A DNA stretch of 64,000 bases from Viola odorata (GCA_963691705.1 OY829541.1:68605189-68669188), one strand, 5' to 3'. Counted from the first letter of the stretch, positions 13,401 through 25,225 are shown. Translations and numbers: made by a program. Notes: generated by a model from the sequence alone, not told the origin.

Positions 13401-15201
13401 TCAACTAAAGCCACCTGCTGTCTGTAAATGTACCAAGAATCCAGTAACAGCCTACAAGTTTCATCAAGGGTTGGTTTAGTTGCCACTTCTCACCTGGATT
13501 AGCCAAAATGAGCACAAGATCAACATCAAGGTTACAAGCTGCAACAGCTAGTGCAAGACAAGCTCCAAGAGATTCTCCAACAAGATATATAGGTCTATTA
13601 GGTGAGCGCCAATGCTCTGCTCTAACAGTCCGTTCGACCAGCTTCACGAGGCCTGAGCCATGAAACATTTTGAATAAGATAATGTTACAGCATTTCTCTT
13701 AAACATAAGAAAAAGAAGAAGAAGATAGGATTGAATAAATGAGTGAGTGAAGATATGAAAAAAACCTTTGAATGATGTTCTATCCTTGACTGGAATGTGC
13801 AGACACCATAAGTCAAACATTCTAGTTTCAGGGTGGAAAAACCAAATATCAGGTAGTATAAGCGTTGACATCAAAGTATATACTCCCTCCAGTCCGAAAT
13901 GTATGACGTTTTAGCATTTGCTTTTACTGTTCCGGAACGTATCTTAAGATGGCCGGAACAGTCACTATTTGAGACAATTTTGCCCCGATTTTTTTCTCAG
14001 AAGTACGTTAAGGATTAACGTATGTTCGAAAAAAAGTACGGAATTTTTTGGGGTCAAATAGTGCGTCATCTGACCTCCTCGATATGCGTTCCCTACTGAA
14101 TATTGGGATGCGAAGAAGTCATACATTTCGGACCAAAGAAAGTATATCATTAGCAAACGTAAAATTCCAATTTCTGATCACTTACTTTCCAAGAGAATGA
14201 TGATGCTTAATAAGTCCTAGCCCAACCCCATCAACCCCTGCAGAATTTAGGATAATTACAAGAAGATATGGAAAATGTTAAGAATTTCCTGCCATTTTTT
14301 CCTGATAAAGGGAAACATTACCAGCATAAACTAAAAAGAAACAAAATTCTTTAAAAATATAACAAGCAATCACTATCATTTATGAATTTAAATTAAAATA
14401 TATATATTTTATGACCATAAATTTTAAGATAGGTAGTTAGCTAATGTCAATGCTTTGAAAAAAAAAGATAAAAAAAAACTAATGTCAAAATCCAAAAAAG
14501 GAAGTTCATACTTTTTATTCAGGAAAATAAATACTAGTGAAGTGAAATAAGTAAAATAAATAGATCTATTTAAGTATTTATATTTATTTTCGCAACCTTT
14601 AAAATTATTTTTCCATCTCAACTTTTTTGTAAAAAGAAAAAAGGAAATTTAAGAAATTAAACCTATCATTACAAACTTTCCACACAATTAATGATATTTC
14701 CCTTTTTCATTATCAATCCTAATCTCTTAATCCAACTTTTCAAAGAAGTAAACGCATGTCAAGAACAGGGTTCCGTTTCTCCTTACCGGGCAAAAACAGG
14801 AGTAGAGGAGCGTTTTCCAAGCGGGACCCACACTCCAACGGTGAGAACCACCGCGGCGGACCTCCGCCTCCGTCGCCATCTGATCTGATTAAATCCTTCG
14901 CCTCCTCAAAGTAATCTTTGATCGTCTTTCTCCCGCTCTCCACTCGCGTCCCCTTCTTTATCTCTATCAAATACGGATTATTGTTATTATTATAATTAAC
15001 CTCCCCTGATCCTTTGCTACCCCCATCCTCTTTGTACCTCGCCGCCGTCGTGTTACCAAACGGAATCGGCTGCTCCGTCGAAACTGCAAGCCGCCGCGTC
15101 GACGACGTTGGAGTTGGAGCATGATCAAGTTTCTTCCCGCTGCAACGACGGAGCGAGAATCCGGCGGCGATCAAATGACTTCCGGCCGCCGCTGCCGCCA
15201 T
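10402..15201 (-). CDS. Phytyl ester synthase-like acyltransferase, copy A, C-terminally frameshifted
   Basis: Fourteen exons on the minus strand: 14787-15201, 14186-14237, 13766-13821, 13494-13652, 13272-13379, 13086-13192, 12762-12883, 12475-12583, 12246-12379, 11581-11950, 11130-11243, 10901-10986, 10666-10775 and 10402-10442. The family (Arabidopsis PES1/PES2, tomato PYP1) acts in plastids, joining fatty acyl groups to phytol, diacylglycerol or xanthophylls. Visible features are an Ala/Ser-rich transit-like N-terminus, LFLPGVDGVG at the start of the hydrolase fold, the elbow GESLG (Ser202), a late His in SGHFLF (His372), the acyltransferase block GYHMLLGFEL (His459) and YPGGMREA. The last exon has TTTT (plus strand about 10423) where copy B has TTT. 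The frame therefore ends at TGA 10402-10404, giving about 660 instead of 710 residues. This could be a real lesion or a homopolymer error. The ATG at 15201 is the first in frame; the frame remains open to 15336 without another ATG. Confidence 0.85.
13883..14142. mobile_element. Stowaway-like MITE in PES-A intron 2
   Basis: A 260-bp element flanked by TA on both sides, with inverted ends CTCCCTCCAGTCCGAAATG and, on the other strand, CTTTCTTTGGTCCGAAATG. The corresponding intron of copy B (around 22875-22885) has no insert. Relatives with the same interior (anti-parallel 'ccggaacagt' and 'gtacttttt' blocks) lie at 26275-26522 and about 51186-51420. Confidence 0.85.
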
Positions 15202-17045
15202 CGCAGGGAAAGGGCTCAGAGTGGAAGAAAGTAGCGTTTGACTGTTTGTGTTTGTTTGGATGACGGTATTCCCTAATGCGTAGAGAGTGACGATGAGACT
15301 TGAGAAATACTGAGCTTGGTAATAAATGGAAGGCACAAACTTGGTTGTGTTTGAGTAGTGACCGATCTATCGATCAAAAGGCAGAATAATGTTGAAGGAC
15401 ATGTATGTACGGGCACAATGATTTTGAAATGAAATCAATCTTTTACTCAGAAGTCGTAATAATAAATGGAAGGAAAGCAAAAGGAGAAAACGATGGATTA
15501 ACTAACTAATTAAGAGACGGTGTAAATAACTAATCCGTCCCCCATTTTCGTTTAATTGTAGTTTTAACTACTCTTTCCGTGCCCTTTTTAATTATCACTT
15601 TTTCATTTTTTCACAATAATCAAAATAATCATTAAATTATAATTTTTGTATAATTTTTGACTAAACTACTCTTATTAATTATGAATTATTCCTCTTTAAT
15701 TTTCCTCCAAAAAATGATTAATTTAAAAATATTTAGAAATAATTTTTTCATTTAATAAAAAAATAATTTTAAAATTTAAAATATAACAATTAAATAAGGA
15801 CAACTATTTTTTTTAAAACGACAACTCAAAATGAACTATTATCGGTTAGAGATAGTGTAGATGGATGGAGGTGGTGTATTACAATTGTTGGAAATTATAA
15901 AATGAGTACTCCATAGTAATTTGGGTCATTATTTATGGGGGTAATAGTTAAAAAGCCCCATGTACTATTTTTTAAAACAGAAATCTCTTCTGTTTTTAAA
16001 AAATTCTATTCAACCTCCCATATACTAAAGGTTAATGACAAAACTTCGGTCTCTGTTAGTCAAACCATGACTCCGTCAGTTTTGACCTGTTACAACAGGT
16101 TGCACCCCTTCCCGGTTACTTCTTCTTTTCCATTTTTTTTCAATTACCTCCACCTAAATTATTTCGACCTAATAACTATCTCTAATTTCGTTCTCAATCC
16201 CATCTTTAATTCTGACATAATCTCCATAGTTTTCTTTTTTCCAATTTCGTTCCCTAAAATTTTGATTCTTTTTTGGTCATGTGGTCTTGAATTATACTAT
16301 CCTTTTTCTTAATTAATTCAAGCATCTGATTCTTCTGAAAATTATAATTGCATCCTTTTGTTTTTCTTTTCACCAGCAGAGAAGCTAGATAGGATTTGAA
16401 AGTGAGCAAACCAATAACTGGGTTCACTTTTTTTCATTCATTTCCGCCATTGATTTCACATCCTCCACTCCACACCATAACCTCCTCTTCTACTATCTTC
16501 CATACCATATTTGGATCCAGATCTAATCCAGATCTAAATCTGGATCCAAATTTGGATCTAGATCTAGATCTAAAATCAACAAAAAAGAAGAGTAGCTGGC
16601 GATTTCCATGACGCTGGTGAGTGCGAGCGAGAGTATGGTGTGTGGGGGAGTTCGTGAAGAAATTCGAAAAGCTCAGGAGGACGGACTTCATATGGGGGCT
16701 TGTTCCTAAAACGAAGGTGATAGATTTAATTATTTCAGCTGACCCCATGCATTCTCTTCCTTCGTAGTGCATTTCTATTTTCTTTTTAGGAAAAAATTAA
16801 ATCCATTATAATGGGCCAAAGGCCCATCTCATTTTACTGGTCAAAAGCCCAATTCAGAAAGCCCAAAGTAAAAACCGAATCAAAATCCCTATCCTAGAAG
16901 TGATAACTTTTTCCTAAAATTAGGGAGATGATGTTCACCATACGGGGACGTTTTTTATTAGACACCTGACGTGTCTGTTCTTCCTCCTACTTCCCCTGCG
17001 TCCGTCGCTCTACTTCACCTTTCATGAACACCATCTAATCCTATA
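15202..17045. other. PES-A upstream region and unduplicated spacer between copies
   Basis: 15202-15935 is the promoter side of PES-A and belongs to the duplicated block; it includes a degenerate MITE (15571 to about 15830). About 15936-17045 is present only once. It is AT-rich, has small ORFs that look accidental, and has a palindromic cluster of GATCT/GGATCC words at about 16512-16575. No gene was recognised. Confidence 0.5.
15571..15830. mobile_element. Degenerate Stowaway-like MITE upstream of PES-A
   Basis: The left end 'ta-ctctttccgtgccc' and the interior match a second copy upstream of PES-B. The right end is eroded here, whereas in copy B it still reads 'gacgaagggag-ta'. Because it is in both blocks it predates the segmental duplication. 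Confidence 0.55.
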
Positions 17046-17438
17046 ATCAAAAGTTACATCTCAAATTCTACTCCATTAACTTGCAGTTCCTATGTTTGTA
17101 ACTATAAGTGATAATAATGATGGAATCGACCCGTCGATAACATGAACGTAAATTATCGAGAGGTTGATAATTACATACTATAATATACTTCAATTTTTAA
17201 TGGACCAACCGCAGCGATGTATGACGAATCTCAAGTAAATTTAGAGAGATACCATGTCATGGATCCAAATTGTTGAAGCTAGTGTTATGAAATACCATAT
17301 CTTGAGTTTGAATTTAGTAATTAAGAAAATTCATGGGTGAGAGACTCATTCTTTCAAGACCCCATAGTGTTGAGACTAGTGTTACTGGTCTCCTCCCTAA
17401 TAAAATCTCCTTCTAAAGAAATACATGGAGCGTGCAAG

Positions 17439-18735
17439 CAGGACGGATCCACTTAAAGACAAGGGTGGTCTACCGCCCACCCTGGCTCAAATCAATTTTT
17501 TTTTTATCAAGCCCAAATCCCTAGCCTCTGCCTCTCTTCCCTCTCCTCATCCCTCATCCCTCTCCTCTCCTCTACCAAATCCCTGTTTTTGGACTGTGAA
17601 CGGCGCAATTTTGTAGTTCAAGTAATCATTTTATTTATTGCTGGTTATTTTTCTTCAACGGAAAACATATATAGCAATGATTTCTTTAAATTACTGTTTT
17701 GATTGAAGAGTTGGGTTTCTTATAAATTACTTCAAGGATAAATTGCAAAGAGTTTAGCTAACCAGTTGGCCTCTTTAATTTTTGCTTCATTAGCTTTTCT
17801 TCTTTTACATTTGCTATTGCTCTTGCTTCTCAGACACCTGAACTGGCACTTAGAACCTCATCTAAATTCTTTAGAAACTGTAGGCAAATAAAATTCTGTT
17901 TCACTTATTTTTGAAGTGGAAGTTTGGGTCATAATCTGCAGTAGTAGTTCATTCTTCTCTTCATACCTCTGATTTTGATTTGTTTTCCTTGCTTTCATTT
18001 TCCTTTTGGCTGCTGATGCTACATTCTACAAGGTTGGATTTCGTTTTCTTGGTTACTTCAGTTTATTTGCATATGGTCTGCTGTCTAAGCTATCTATTAT
18101 TTGAAGGTGCAATTTGAAGAAGTTCCAGAACTTGTAGCTGGGAGTAGAGTTTTCATCTGTAAGGGGTATGCTTATGTTGCTATGAATCAGGTATCATGAA
18201 TTCTTTGCTTCACAAATCTTCCCTTATCTCGTTTGAATGTACAAAATTTGGTTAAGTGTTTGTATATTATGTTTTGTAGGTTGTTTCCCTTGCTGCAACA
18301 CAATTTCGCAGTCTTCTATCTAAAGCGCGTATCCTAACCAACAGGTTATCATTTATACTCAACAGTTTGATAAATCCCTTATGGTCATATCATACACTGA
18401 TACTTTTTCGACAATTTGCACTAGCTTTATAATCAACTTACTTACTTTAATGGATTGTAGTTTGCATTCTTAAGAGATATCAATCTTCTCCAGATTTTTT
18501 GTTTCAGGAAATGGACATCTGTCATTAGAGAACAAGAAAAGGATCATCTCACTCCTGTAAGTAATTGATCCAGAATATTACAAGTTTAATTGTTTTAAGT
18601 TTTTAAGGGGTGCTTGACATTCTGGGTAATGCGTAGATTGTGGAAACCCTATGCCCAAAATACTCCCCAAAAAAAATTTGGGGGTGCTGCCGAGGAACGT
18701 CCACCCCCTAAAAATAATTTCTGGATCCGTCCCTA
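17439..18735. mobile_element. Non-autonomous hAT transposon carrying DNA primase large-subunit exons
   Basis: The ends are imperfect inverted repeats: CAGGACGGATCCAC at the left, and TAGGGACGGATCCAG when the right end is read on the other strand. An 8-bp direct repeat, CGTGCAAG, flanks it at 17431-17438 and 18736-18743. The sister duplication has a single CGTGCAAG at 9726-9733 and no insert, which is a clean empty site. An 8-bp target duplication with CAGGG-like termini is diagnostic of hAT elements. No hAT transposase (dimerisation domain or RNase-H-like core) is visible, so it must have moved in trans. The interior carries captured gene sequence at 18107-18556 with introns retained. Confidence 0.9.
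18107..18556 (+). pseudogene. Captured fragment of DNA primase large subunit (PRI2) inside the hAT element
   Basis: Three in-phase exon pieces separated by GT-AG introns: 18107-18190, 18280-18344 and 18508-18556. They encode VQFEEVPELVAG...KGYAYVAMNQ, then VVSLAATQFRSLLSKARILT, then KWTSVIREQEKDHLTP. By recall these match the N-terminal helical region of plant PRI2, the large subunit of the alpha-primase complex that starts DNA replication. No stop codon interrupts the pieces, but the upstream and downstream remainder of the gene is absent. Retained introns show that genomic DNA was captured, not a retrocopy. Not expected to give functional primase. Confidence 0.8.
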
Positions 18736-19279
18736 CGTGCAAGTGTTGCGCGGAAAAATCCATACACAAAATACTCATCATATAACCTATTGGGCACATT
18801 AAAATTTATAGTTACATAATTTATACGAACCAAATTTTTTTTAAAAATATCTTTATACTTATAAGGCAAAAGACCTGAAGGAAGTTGTAAAATACAACTC
18901 TTTTTTTTTAATAAAAAAATTGTTTATTAATTTAATTCTCATTTTATAAAAAAATTTCAATCAAATCTCATATAATTAATTTAATATCCATATTCATAAA
19001 AAAACTAAACCCCTTAGTGATTAATTTAATCTACATGAAATACTTGCAATAAAACAGATATATGATTAATTAACTCAACATTTTTGTAAAAAAAAAAAAT
19101 TAAATTCTTTTTTAATTAATTTAGTTTCGGTATTCGTAAAAAAAATTTAAAACAAATTTGTCTCGCATTATTGCTAGATGTTTTTAAAAAAAAGTAGTGA
19201 GGTATTGATAAAAGTGAGTAATAGTCATCCTGTTAGATTGACAAAAATGATACGAAAACCCTCAAATTTACTCAAAAAA

Positions 19280-22200
19280 TCAAAGCTCAAACGTCGGTAC
19301 TTCAGCATCAAAGCCATGCCTGGCCTGGTAAGCCAGCCGAGTCAATAGATTCCGGTAAGGATCATTCTCTCTCTTGTCTATCAGAAAAGCTATGCATTTC
19401 TCCACCTCAGACTTCACTTGTAGGTATAGGTCATGAGCTTTCTCCTTGTTCTTTAGTTCATGTTTCCTCCCTTCAAAAATACCGACAACAATTCAAGTCA
19501 ATTCGCAGCATCAGGAACCGGACACGAATCTTTGCATAACTAGAATGACTAACATGACATCATTTGTACAGACATTCGATTTCTTTTATACAATGATAAG
19601 CTTTTCCACATTCTGGTGCATGCTGGTTTTCAATGTCAAACTATCGGTAAGTGGCAAACAATCCAAAAGCTGAGGTTCTCCAATGACATACCTTCTGTTT
19701 CGATTGGTTTCCCATAATAGTAATAGAATCTTCCACCAGGAAATTTGGGTACAACTCCTGGAAGATGCACAGCTTGGTTCACTTCATCATTTAGTCCACT
19801 CCTGTCATAATAAGAATGTAACAAGACTAGACTGAGAACTATACCAGGAAAAGAAAAGGCAATAGGATTGAATAAATGTACAGTTCAGAAAAGATGTATG
19901 GAAGTCAAGAGGAAAGAAACTCAGGATACCTCACTCCAACACTCTCGCTGCTAAGTCCTTCTATAAGATCCCTAAAGAAAGGGTACTTCATTTGATCATC
20001 ATAATCAAAAGCTACCTGAGGCAATGAACCGATAACTGATAACACTAAGTCACTGACAAATAACATGATGTCATAATCCCGCGATGTGGTGCACACCACA
20101 GGCGAGTAAATGATCAAAAACCAATAAGATAGAAATGTAAACATCGATCAGCCCTTACTTCACCGAAATCATCTTCTCCGACAACGCCAAATGGTACAAT
20201 CTTGGCTCCAAACCTAGCAGCCATTCTGATAAATTCAGCCTGTTCTGGCCAGATTAACTTGTATTGTTCACCCTGAAAATTATGACAAATTGGGAGTTAA
20301 AGAACTATTTTTCCATTTTCAACAGAGAGCACATATCACCTTAAAAGGAAATACTAAACATATGAGTACAGGAAAAAGAACTTTGAGTCAATTCTACTAC
20401 ATGAATAAAAGCAAACTGACTCCTATGCTATAGCACTAACTTGGTATGAATTCTTTAATAATTTTCTTCTATACTAGGCAAGCATGGCATTCTAAAAAAT
20501 AAATCTCCTACATGCAACCAGTTGCAATTATTATTGTAAACATCCGGTAACTCTGAACAACTTGAACATCGAGTTTATCAGGTTCAGATGAGACCCGTTA
20601 AATCATTACCTTCCGATGGCAGGCCTCACGCATGCCACCTGGGTACAACAGCATATGAGAATTGGAAGACAGAAGCTTGTAGAATGTGTTTCCTGAAACA
20701 GGAACTGCGCCCATTCTTCTATACAAATCAAAACTTGCTAAAGGAGGTAACCTCCCTTCTTTTATTCGCGTAAACATCATTGGATGAGCTATCCCTCTCA
20801 AAAGAATATTTCTTTCCAACAAAAACTTTATTACCATAGGTACCAGTTCAAATCCAAGTAGCATGTGGTACCCGATGAACAAGACCGGTCCCTCTGAAGG
20901 AATTCCTGCAAGGCCTCTGACAATCTTTCCATCTTCTAAAGTTGATAGCATTACAGGGCCTGTAGCGAGAAGATGGAGCCTAATACATCATAATGTGGGG
21001 AAACATTAGTAACGGTATCATGCAATTTCACCATAACTAGGTGGTAGAATCGTGAACTAAGGATATAGAGACCATTGTTGCGCGGATTACAACACAAAGC
21101 CGATCCTCTAGACAATACATTCAACTATAATGCTTGAGAAGAAGTTTAATGAGAGCATATATCATTAGCATACCAATGTTATTGTCAGAGGCTAGTCATG
21201 TTACCAGAATGTTTCTCCTGTCCTAATGATAGGAACAGTGAATTGCATCTGTCAAGAGGCAAAAACAGTTTTACCTGTTTGATTCGTATACTCTTTTTTT
21301 GAATTCAAACGGTGTTGGTGGGATATAATCCAAAACGTAGTCATGATATGTTCCACGACGATAGAAGCTAGCACCTACGATGGTGTATACCAAATCAACA
21401 TCATCGTCCTACCAAAATGGAGATAACAATTATCAAACGCGTATAAGATGAAAATTGAAACAAAATGTGTATGCACAAGAGAGGGAGGATGCTTTGATTC
21501 TACCATGAAAAGAAAATGGCCACTATCATTAAAACTGCGATTGTCACAATTCGGGAGCATATGCCTTAGTCTTAGGGCCTCCTCTTCACTTGCTAGGAAC
21601 TGATCTCTTCCACTTAAAGGACAAAGAAAACCTTGGTAAATCCAGAAAGATCAGAGTTATAGCCTCAAAGGTGAATCTATCTAGCAAGAAACATGACGTT
21701 GACCATCACTATTGAAATTCAAATGAAGGCAGACTTGGCGTTACCAATATACTGTAACTAACCTGGAAAGTATCAATGTTTGAGATTTTACGGAATGCAG
21801 ACGTGAGTTGACAAATGCTGAAGCTGATTTAAGCAGTTTCAGCTTCCAGATAAGTGTTTCTCTAGGTAAGATATCAGCTAGAACCTGTCAAAAGAAAACC
21901 ATCAATATGGCCATTTTTCATGAGTAATATAACAATAAGTCAATACCAAGCCTAGGATTGCAAGAGAGAAAACATACACTGTTTCATCGATAGCTTTTAA
22001 AATTCTTAAGTTTTCAGAAATATGAAACTTAACATCTAAGAACTCATGCAACTATATGTCCTAAACTAGAATCTTATTCTTACACTAAGATAAGATGGCA
22101 CCGCACTAACATCTTGTGACATTCCTTCTACTGTTTGTTGTAGAGGAATTCCCTGTAGCACATTATCCATAGCAGTCTTCAAATGGTCACCTATACCGTA

Positions 22201-23512
22201 TGCAGCAAAATTTGTGGCGTATGAGTTAAGAAGCAAGAAATGTATTCTAATGGACAGAGAGTATTGAACCTTTCATTAATGAGCTCAGCAGGTATGGAAG
22301 GCTAAACTGGAAGGGATCAGGCATGGCTTCTAATACAGGTATGATATGCCGCAGCTGTGACCTTGCAAAACTTGTCGCTGCAGTGTATGAAAAAGAAATC
22401 AACTAAAGCCACCTATTGTCTGTAAATATACCAAGAATCCAGTAACAGCCTACAAGTTTCATCAAGGGTTGGTTTAGTTGCGATTTCTCACCTGGATTAG
22501 CCAAAATGAGCACAAGATCAACATCAAGGTTACAAGCTGCAACAGCTAGTGCAAGACATGCTCCAAGAGATTCTCCAACAAGATATATAGGTCTATTCGG
22601 TGAGCGCCAATGCTCTGCTCTAACAGTCCTTTCAACCAGCTTCACGAGGCCTGAGCCATGAAACATTTTGAATAAGATAATGTTACAGCATTTCTCTTAA
22701 ACATAAGAAAAAGAAGAAGAAGATAGGATTGAATAAATGAGTGAGTGAAGATATGAAAAATACCTTTGAATGATGTTCTATCCTTGACTGGAATGTGCAG
22801 ACACCATAAGTCAAACATTCTAGTTTCAGGGTGGAAAAACCAAATATCAGGTAGTATAAGCGTTGGCATCAAAGTATATATATGATTAGCAAACGTAAAA
22901 TTCCAATTTCTGATAACTTACTTTCCAAGAGAATGATGATGCTTAATAAGTCCTAGCCCAACCCCATCAACCCCTGCAGAATTTAGGATAATTACAAGAA
23001 GATATGGAAAATGTTAAGAATTTCCTGCCATTTTTTCCTGATAAAGGGAAACATTACCAGGATAAACCAAAAAAAAAACGATTCCGTTTCTCCTTACCGG
23101 GCAAAAACAGGAGTAGAGGAGCGTTTTCCAAGCGGGACCCATACTCCAACGGTGAGAACCACCGCGGCGGACCTCCGCCTCCGTCGCCATCTGACCTGAT
23201 TAAATCCTTCGCCTCCTCAAAGTAATCTTTGATCGTCTTTCTCCCGCTCTCCACTCGCGTCCCCTTCTTTATCTCTATCAAATACGGATTATTGTTATTA
23301 TTATAATTAACCTCTCCTGATCCTTTGCTACCCCCATCCTCTTTGTACCTCGCCGCCGTCGTGTTACCAAACGGAATCGGCTGCTCCGTCGAAACTGCAA
23401 GCCGCCGCGTCGACGACGTTGGAGTTGAAGCATGATCAAGTTTCTTCCCGCTGCAACGACGGATCGAGAATCCGGCGGCGAGCAAATGACTTCCGGCCGC
23501 CGCTGCCGCCAT
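19280..23512 (-). CDS. Phytyl ester synthase-like acyltransferase, copy B (intact)
   Basis: Fourteen exons matching copy A in number and phase: 23098-23512, 22922-22973, 22764-22819, 22492-22650, 22270-22377, 22084-22190, 21763-21884, 21504-21612, 21275-21408, 20610-20979, 20159-20272, 19930-20015, 19692-19801 and 19280-19470, giving 710 codons with no stop or shift. It keeps the hydrolase-like elbow GESLG (Ser202), SGHFLF, the acyltransferase block GYHMLLGFEL and YPGGMREACH, and ends VPTFEL. The N-terminus MAAAAAGSHLLAAGF suggests plastid import. Family knowledge: plastoglobule-linked esterification of phytol and fatty acids released during chlorophyll breakdown, or of carotenoids. It is the only apparently complete member of the three in this window. 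The last-exon TTT at 19451-19453 keeps the frame that copy A loses. Confidence 0.92.
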
Positions 23513-23840
23513 CGCAGGGAAAGGGCTCAGAGTGGAAGAAAGTAGCGTTTGACTGTTTGTGTTTGTATGGATGACGGTATTCTCTAACGCGTAGAGAGTG
23601 ACGATGAGACTTGAGAAATACTGAGCTTGGTAATAAATGGAAGGCACAAACTTGGTTGTGTTTGAGTAGTGATCGATCTATCGATCAAAAGGCAGAATAC
23701 TGTTGAAGGACATGTATGTACGGGCACAATGATTTGGAAATGAAATCAATCTTTTACTCAAAAGTCATAATAATAAATGGAAGGAAAACAAAAGGAGAAA
23801 ACGATGGATTAACTAATTCGTTTAATTGTAGTTTTAACTA

Positions 23841-24078
23841 CTCACAGTTATCACTTTTTCAGTTTTAACAATAATCAAGATAATCGTTAAATTACAATTT
23901 TTGTATAATTTTTTACTAAACTATTCTTATTAATTATGAATCATTTCTTTTTAATTTTCCTAAAAAAATAGTTAATTTAAAAATATTTAGAAATAATGTT
24001 GTTGGAAATTGAAACATGACAGCTAAATAGTTTAAATCATTTTTTTTTTAAATGACAACTGAAAAAGGACGAAGGGAG
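23841..24078. mobile_element. Stowaway-like MITE upstream of PES-B
   Basis: Flanked by TA. The right end on the other strand reads CTCCCTTCGTCC, the classic Stowaway terminus. The left end has lost some bases compared with copy A (15571). Shared with copy A, so older than the duplication. Confidence 0.6.
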
Positions 24079-24486
24079 TATAATTTAAAGATATCGAGGT
24101 TGATTATTGTCGGTTAGAGGTAGTGTAAATGGATGAAGGTGGTGATTATTCAGTACAATTGTTGGAAATTATAAAATGAGTACCCCCATAGTTATTTGGG
24201 TCATTATTTATGATACAATTATTTGAAAGGTTAAAAAGATCCAGCGTTTTAAAGTCTGGATAATTATTTAAAAAGCTACACCGTGTTAAATGGGTTAGAG
24301 TGTATGTAGGGGTGGCAAATTGATGGGTATGAGTGATAAATGTGTATAGGTAGGTATGAGTATCATACTAATTTATTATCCATATAATTTTTTAAATGGG
24401 TATCCATACCCATTTATACCCAATTAACTTATACCCACCTATTAACCTATTTAAATATAATTAGTTATTAATAAGACTAATAGCAT

Positions 24487-25225
24487 CATATTTGACCAAG
24501 TTTGAGCCAAAATGGTAAAATTCAAGTCTAAACGGTCAAATATGAGCTTGCAAGGTCAAACCCGAGCCTAGACGGTTAAACTCGAGTTTATATGGTAAAA
24601 TCCGATCCTATATGGTCAAACCCGTATCTACATGATCAAAACTCGGGCCTAAAATGTCAAAGTTGAGCCTAAACAGTCAAAACCGAGCCTAAACTATCAA
24701 ACATGAATCTAAATAGTCAAAACCGAACCTAATTGGTCAAACCCAAGCTTGAATGGTCAAACTTGAGCCTAAACGGTCAACCTTGAATCTACACTGTCAA
24801 AACTGAGCCTAAATGGTCAAATCCTAGCCTAATTGATCAAAACCGAGCCTAAATGGCCAAACCCGAGCCTAAACGGTCAAACCCAAACCTAAACAGTCAA
24901 ACCCAAGCCTACACAGTCAAACCCAAGGCTAAATGGTCAAACTTGAGCCTAAACGGTCAATCCCGAGCCTAGACAGTCAAACCCGAGTCTACATAGTCAA
25001 ACTCGAGCCTATACGGTCAAAGTCGAGGCTGAACAGTCAAACCCTAGGCTAAACAGTCAAACTCAAGCCTAAACGGTCAAACCCGAGCCTACATGGTCAA
25101 AGTCGAGTCTACTTGGTCAAACCCGAGCCTAAATGGTCAAATCCAAGCCTAAACGGCCAATGTCGTGCCTAAACGGTCAAACTCGAACCTATATGGTCAA
25201 ACTTGAGCCTAATTGGTCAAACATT
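24487..25225. repeat. 20-bp minisatellite, about 36 degenerate units
   Basis: Tandem array of a roughly 20-bp unit close to TAAACGGTCAAACCCGAGCC, with many substitutions per unit and an occasional 21-bp unit. The array has no conserved open frame. The flanks carry 'gggtatgagt' on the left and 'actcataccc' on the right, suggesting it may sit inside a larger element with inverted flanks. Confidence 0.9.

Larger units (their letters stand above)
9350..15935. repeat. Segmental duplication, copy A (contains PES-A)
   Basis: This block aligns in direct orientation to 17046-24210, covering the spacer, all PES exons and introns and about 700 bp upstream of the start codon. Differences seen by eye are scattered substitutions plus large indels. 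Copy A has a MITE at 13883-14142 and about 430 bp extra in intron 1. Copy B has a hAT element. Breakpoints are approximate. Confidence 0.9.
17046..24210. repeat. Segmental duplication, copy B (contains PES-B)
   Basis: Direct repeat of 9350-15935. It is longer because of the 1297-bp hAT insertion at 17439-18735, and it lacks the intron-2 MITE and about 430 bp of intron 1 present in copy A. The close similarity of introns as well as exons indicates a recent duplication. Confidence 0.9.

Noticed and set aside
15202..15336. 45-codon upstream extension of PES-A exon 1 (and the equivalent in PES-B)
   Set aside because: The frame is open but begins with GTG; the first ATG is at 15201 (23512 in copy B), and the downstream start gives a sensible transit peptide.
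16396..16772. Overlapping ORFs on both strands
   Set aside because: Generated by the GATCT word cluster; repetitive D/L/N and R/S composition, no start context or homology.
24487..25225. CRISPR-like appearance of the regular array
   Set aside because: Units are contiguous and degenerate with no unique spacers, and the context is a plant nuclear genome; it is a minisatellite.
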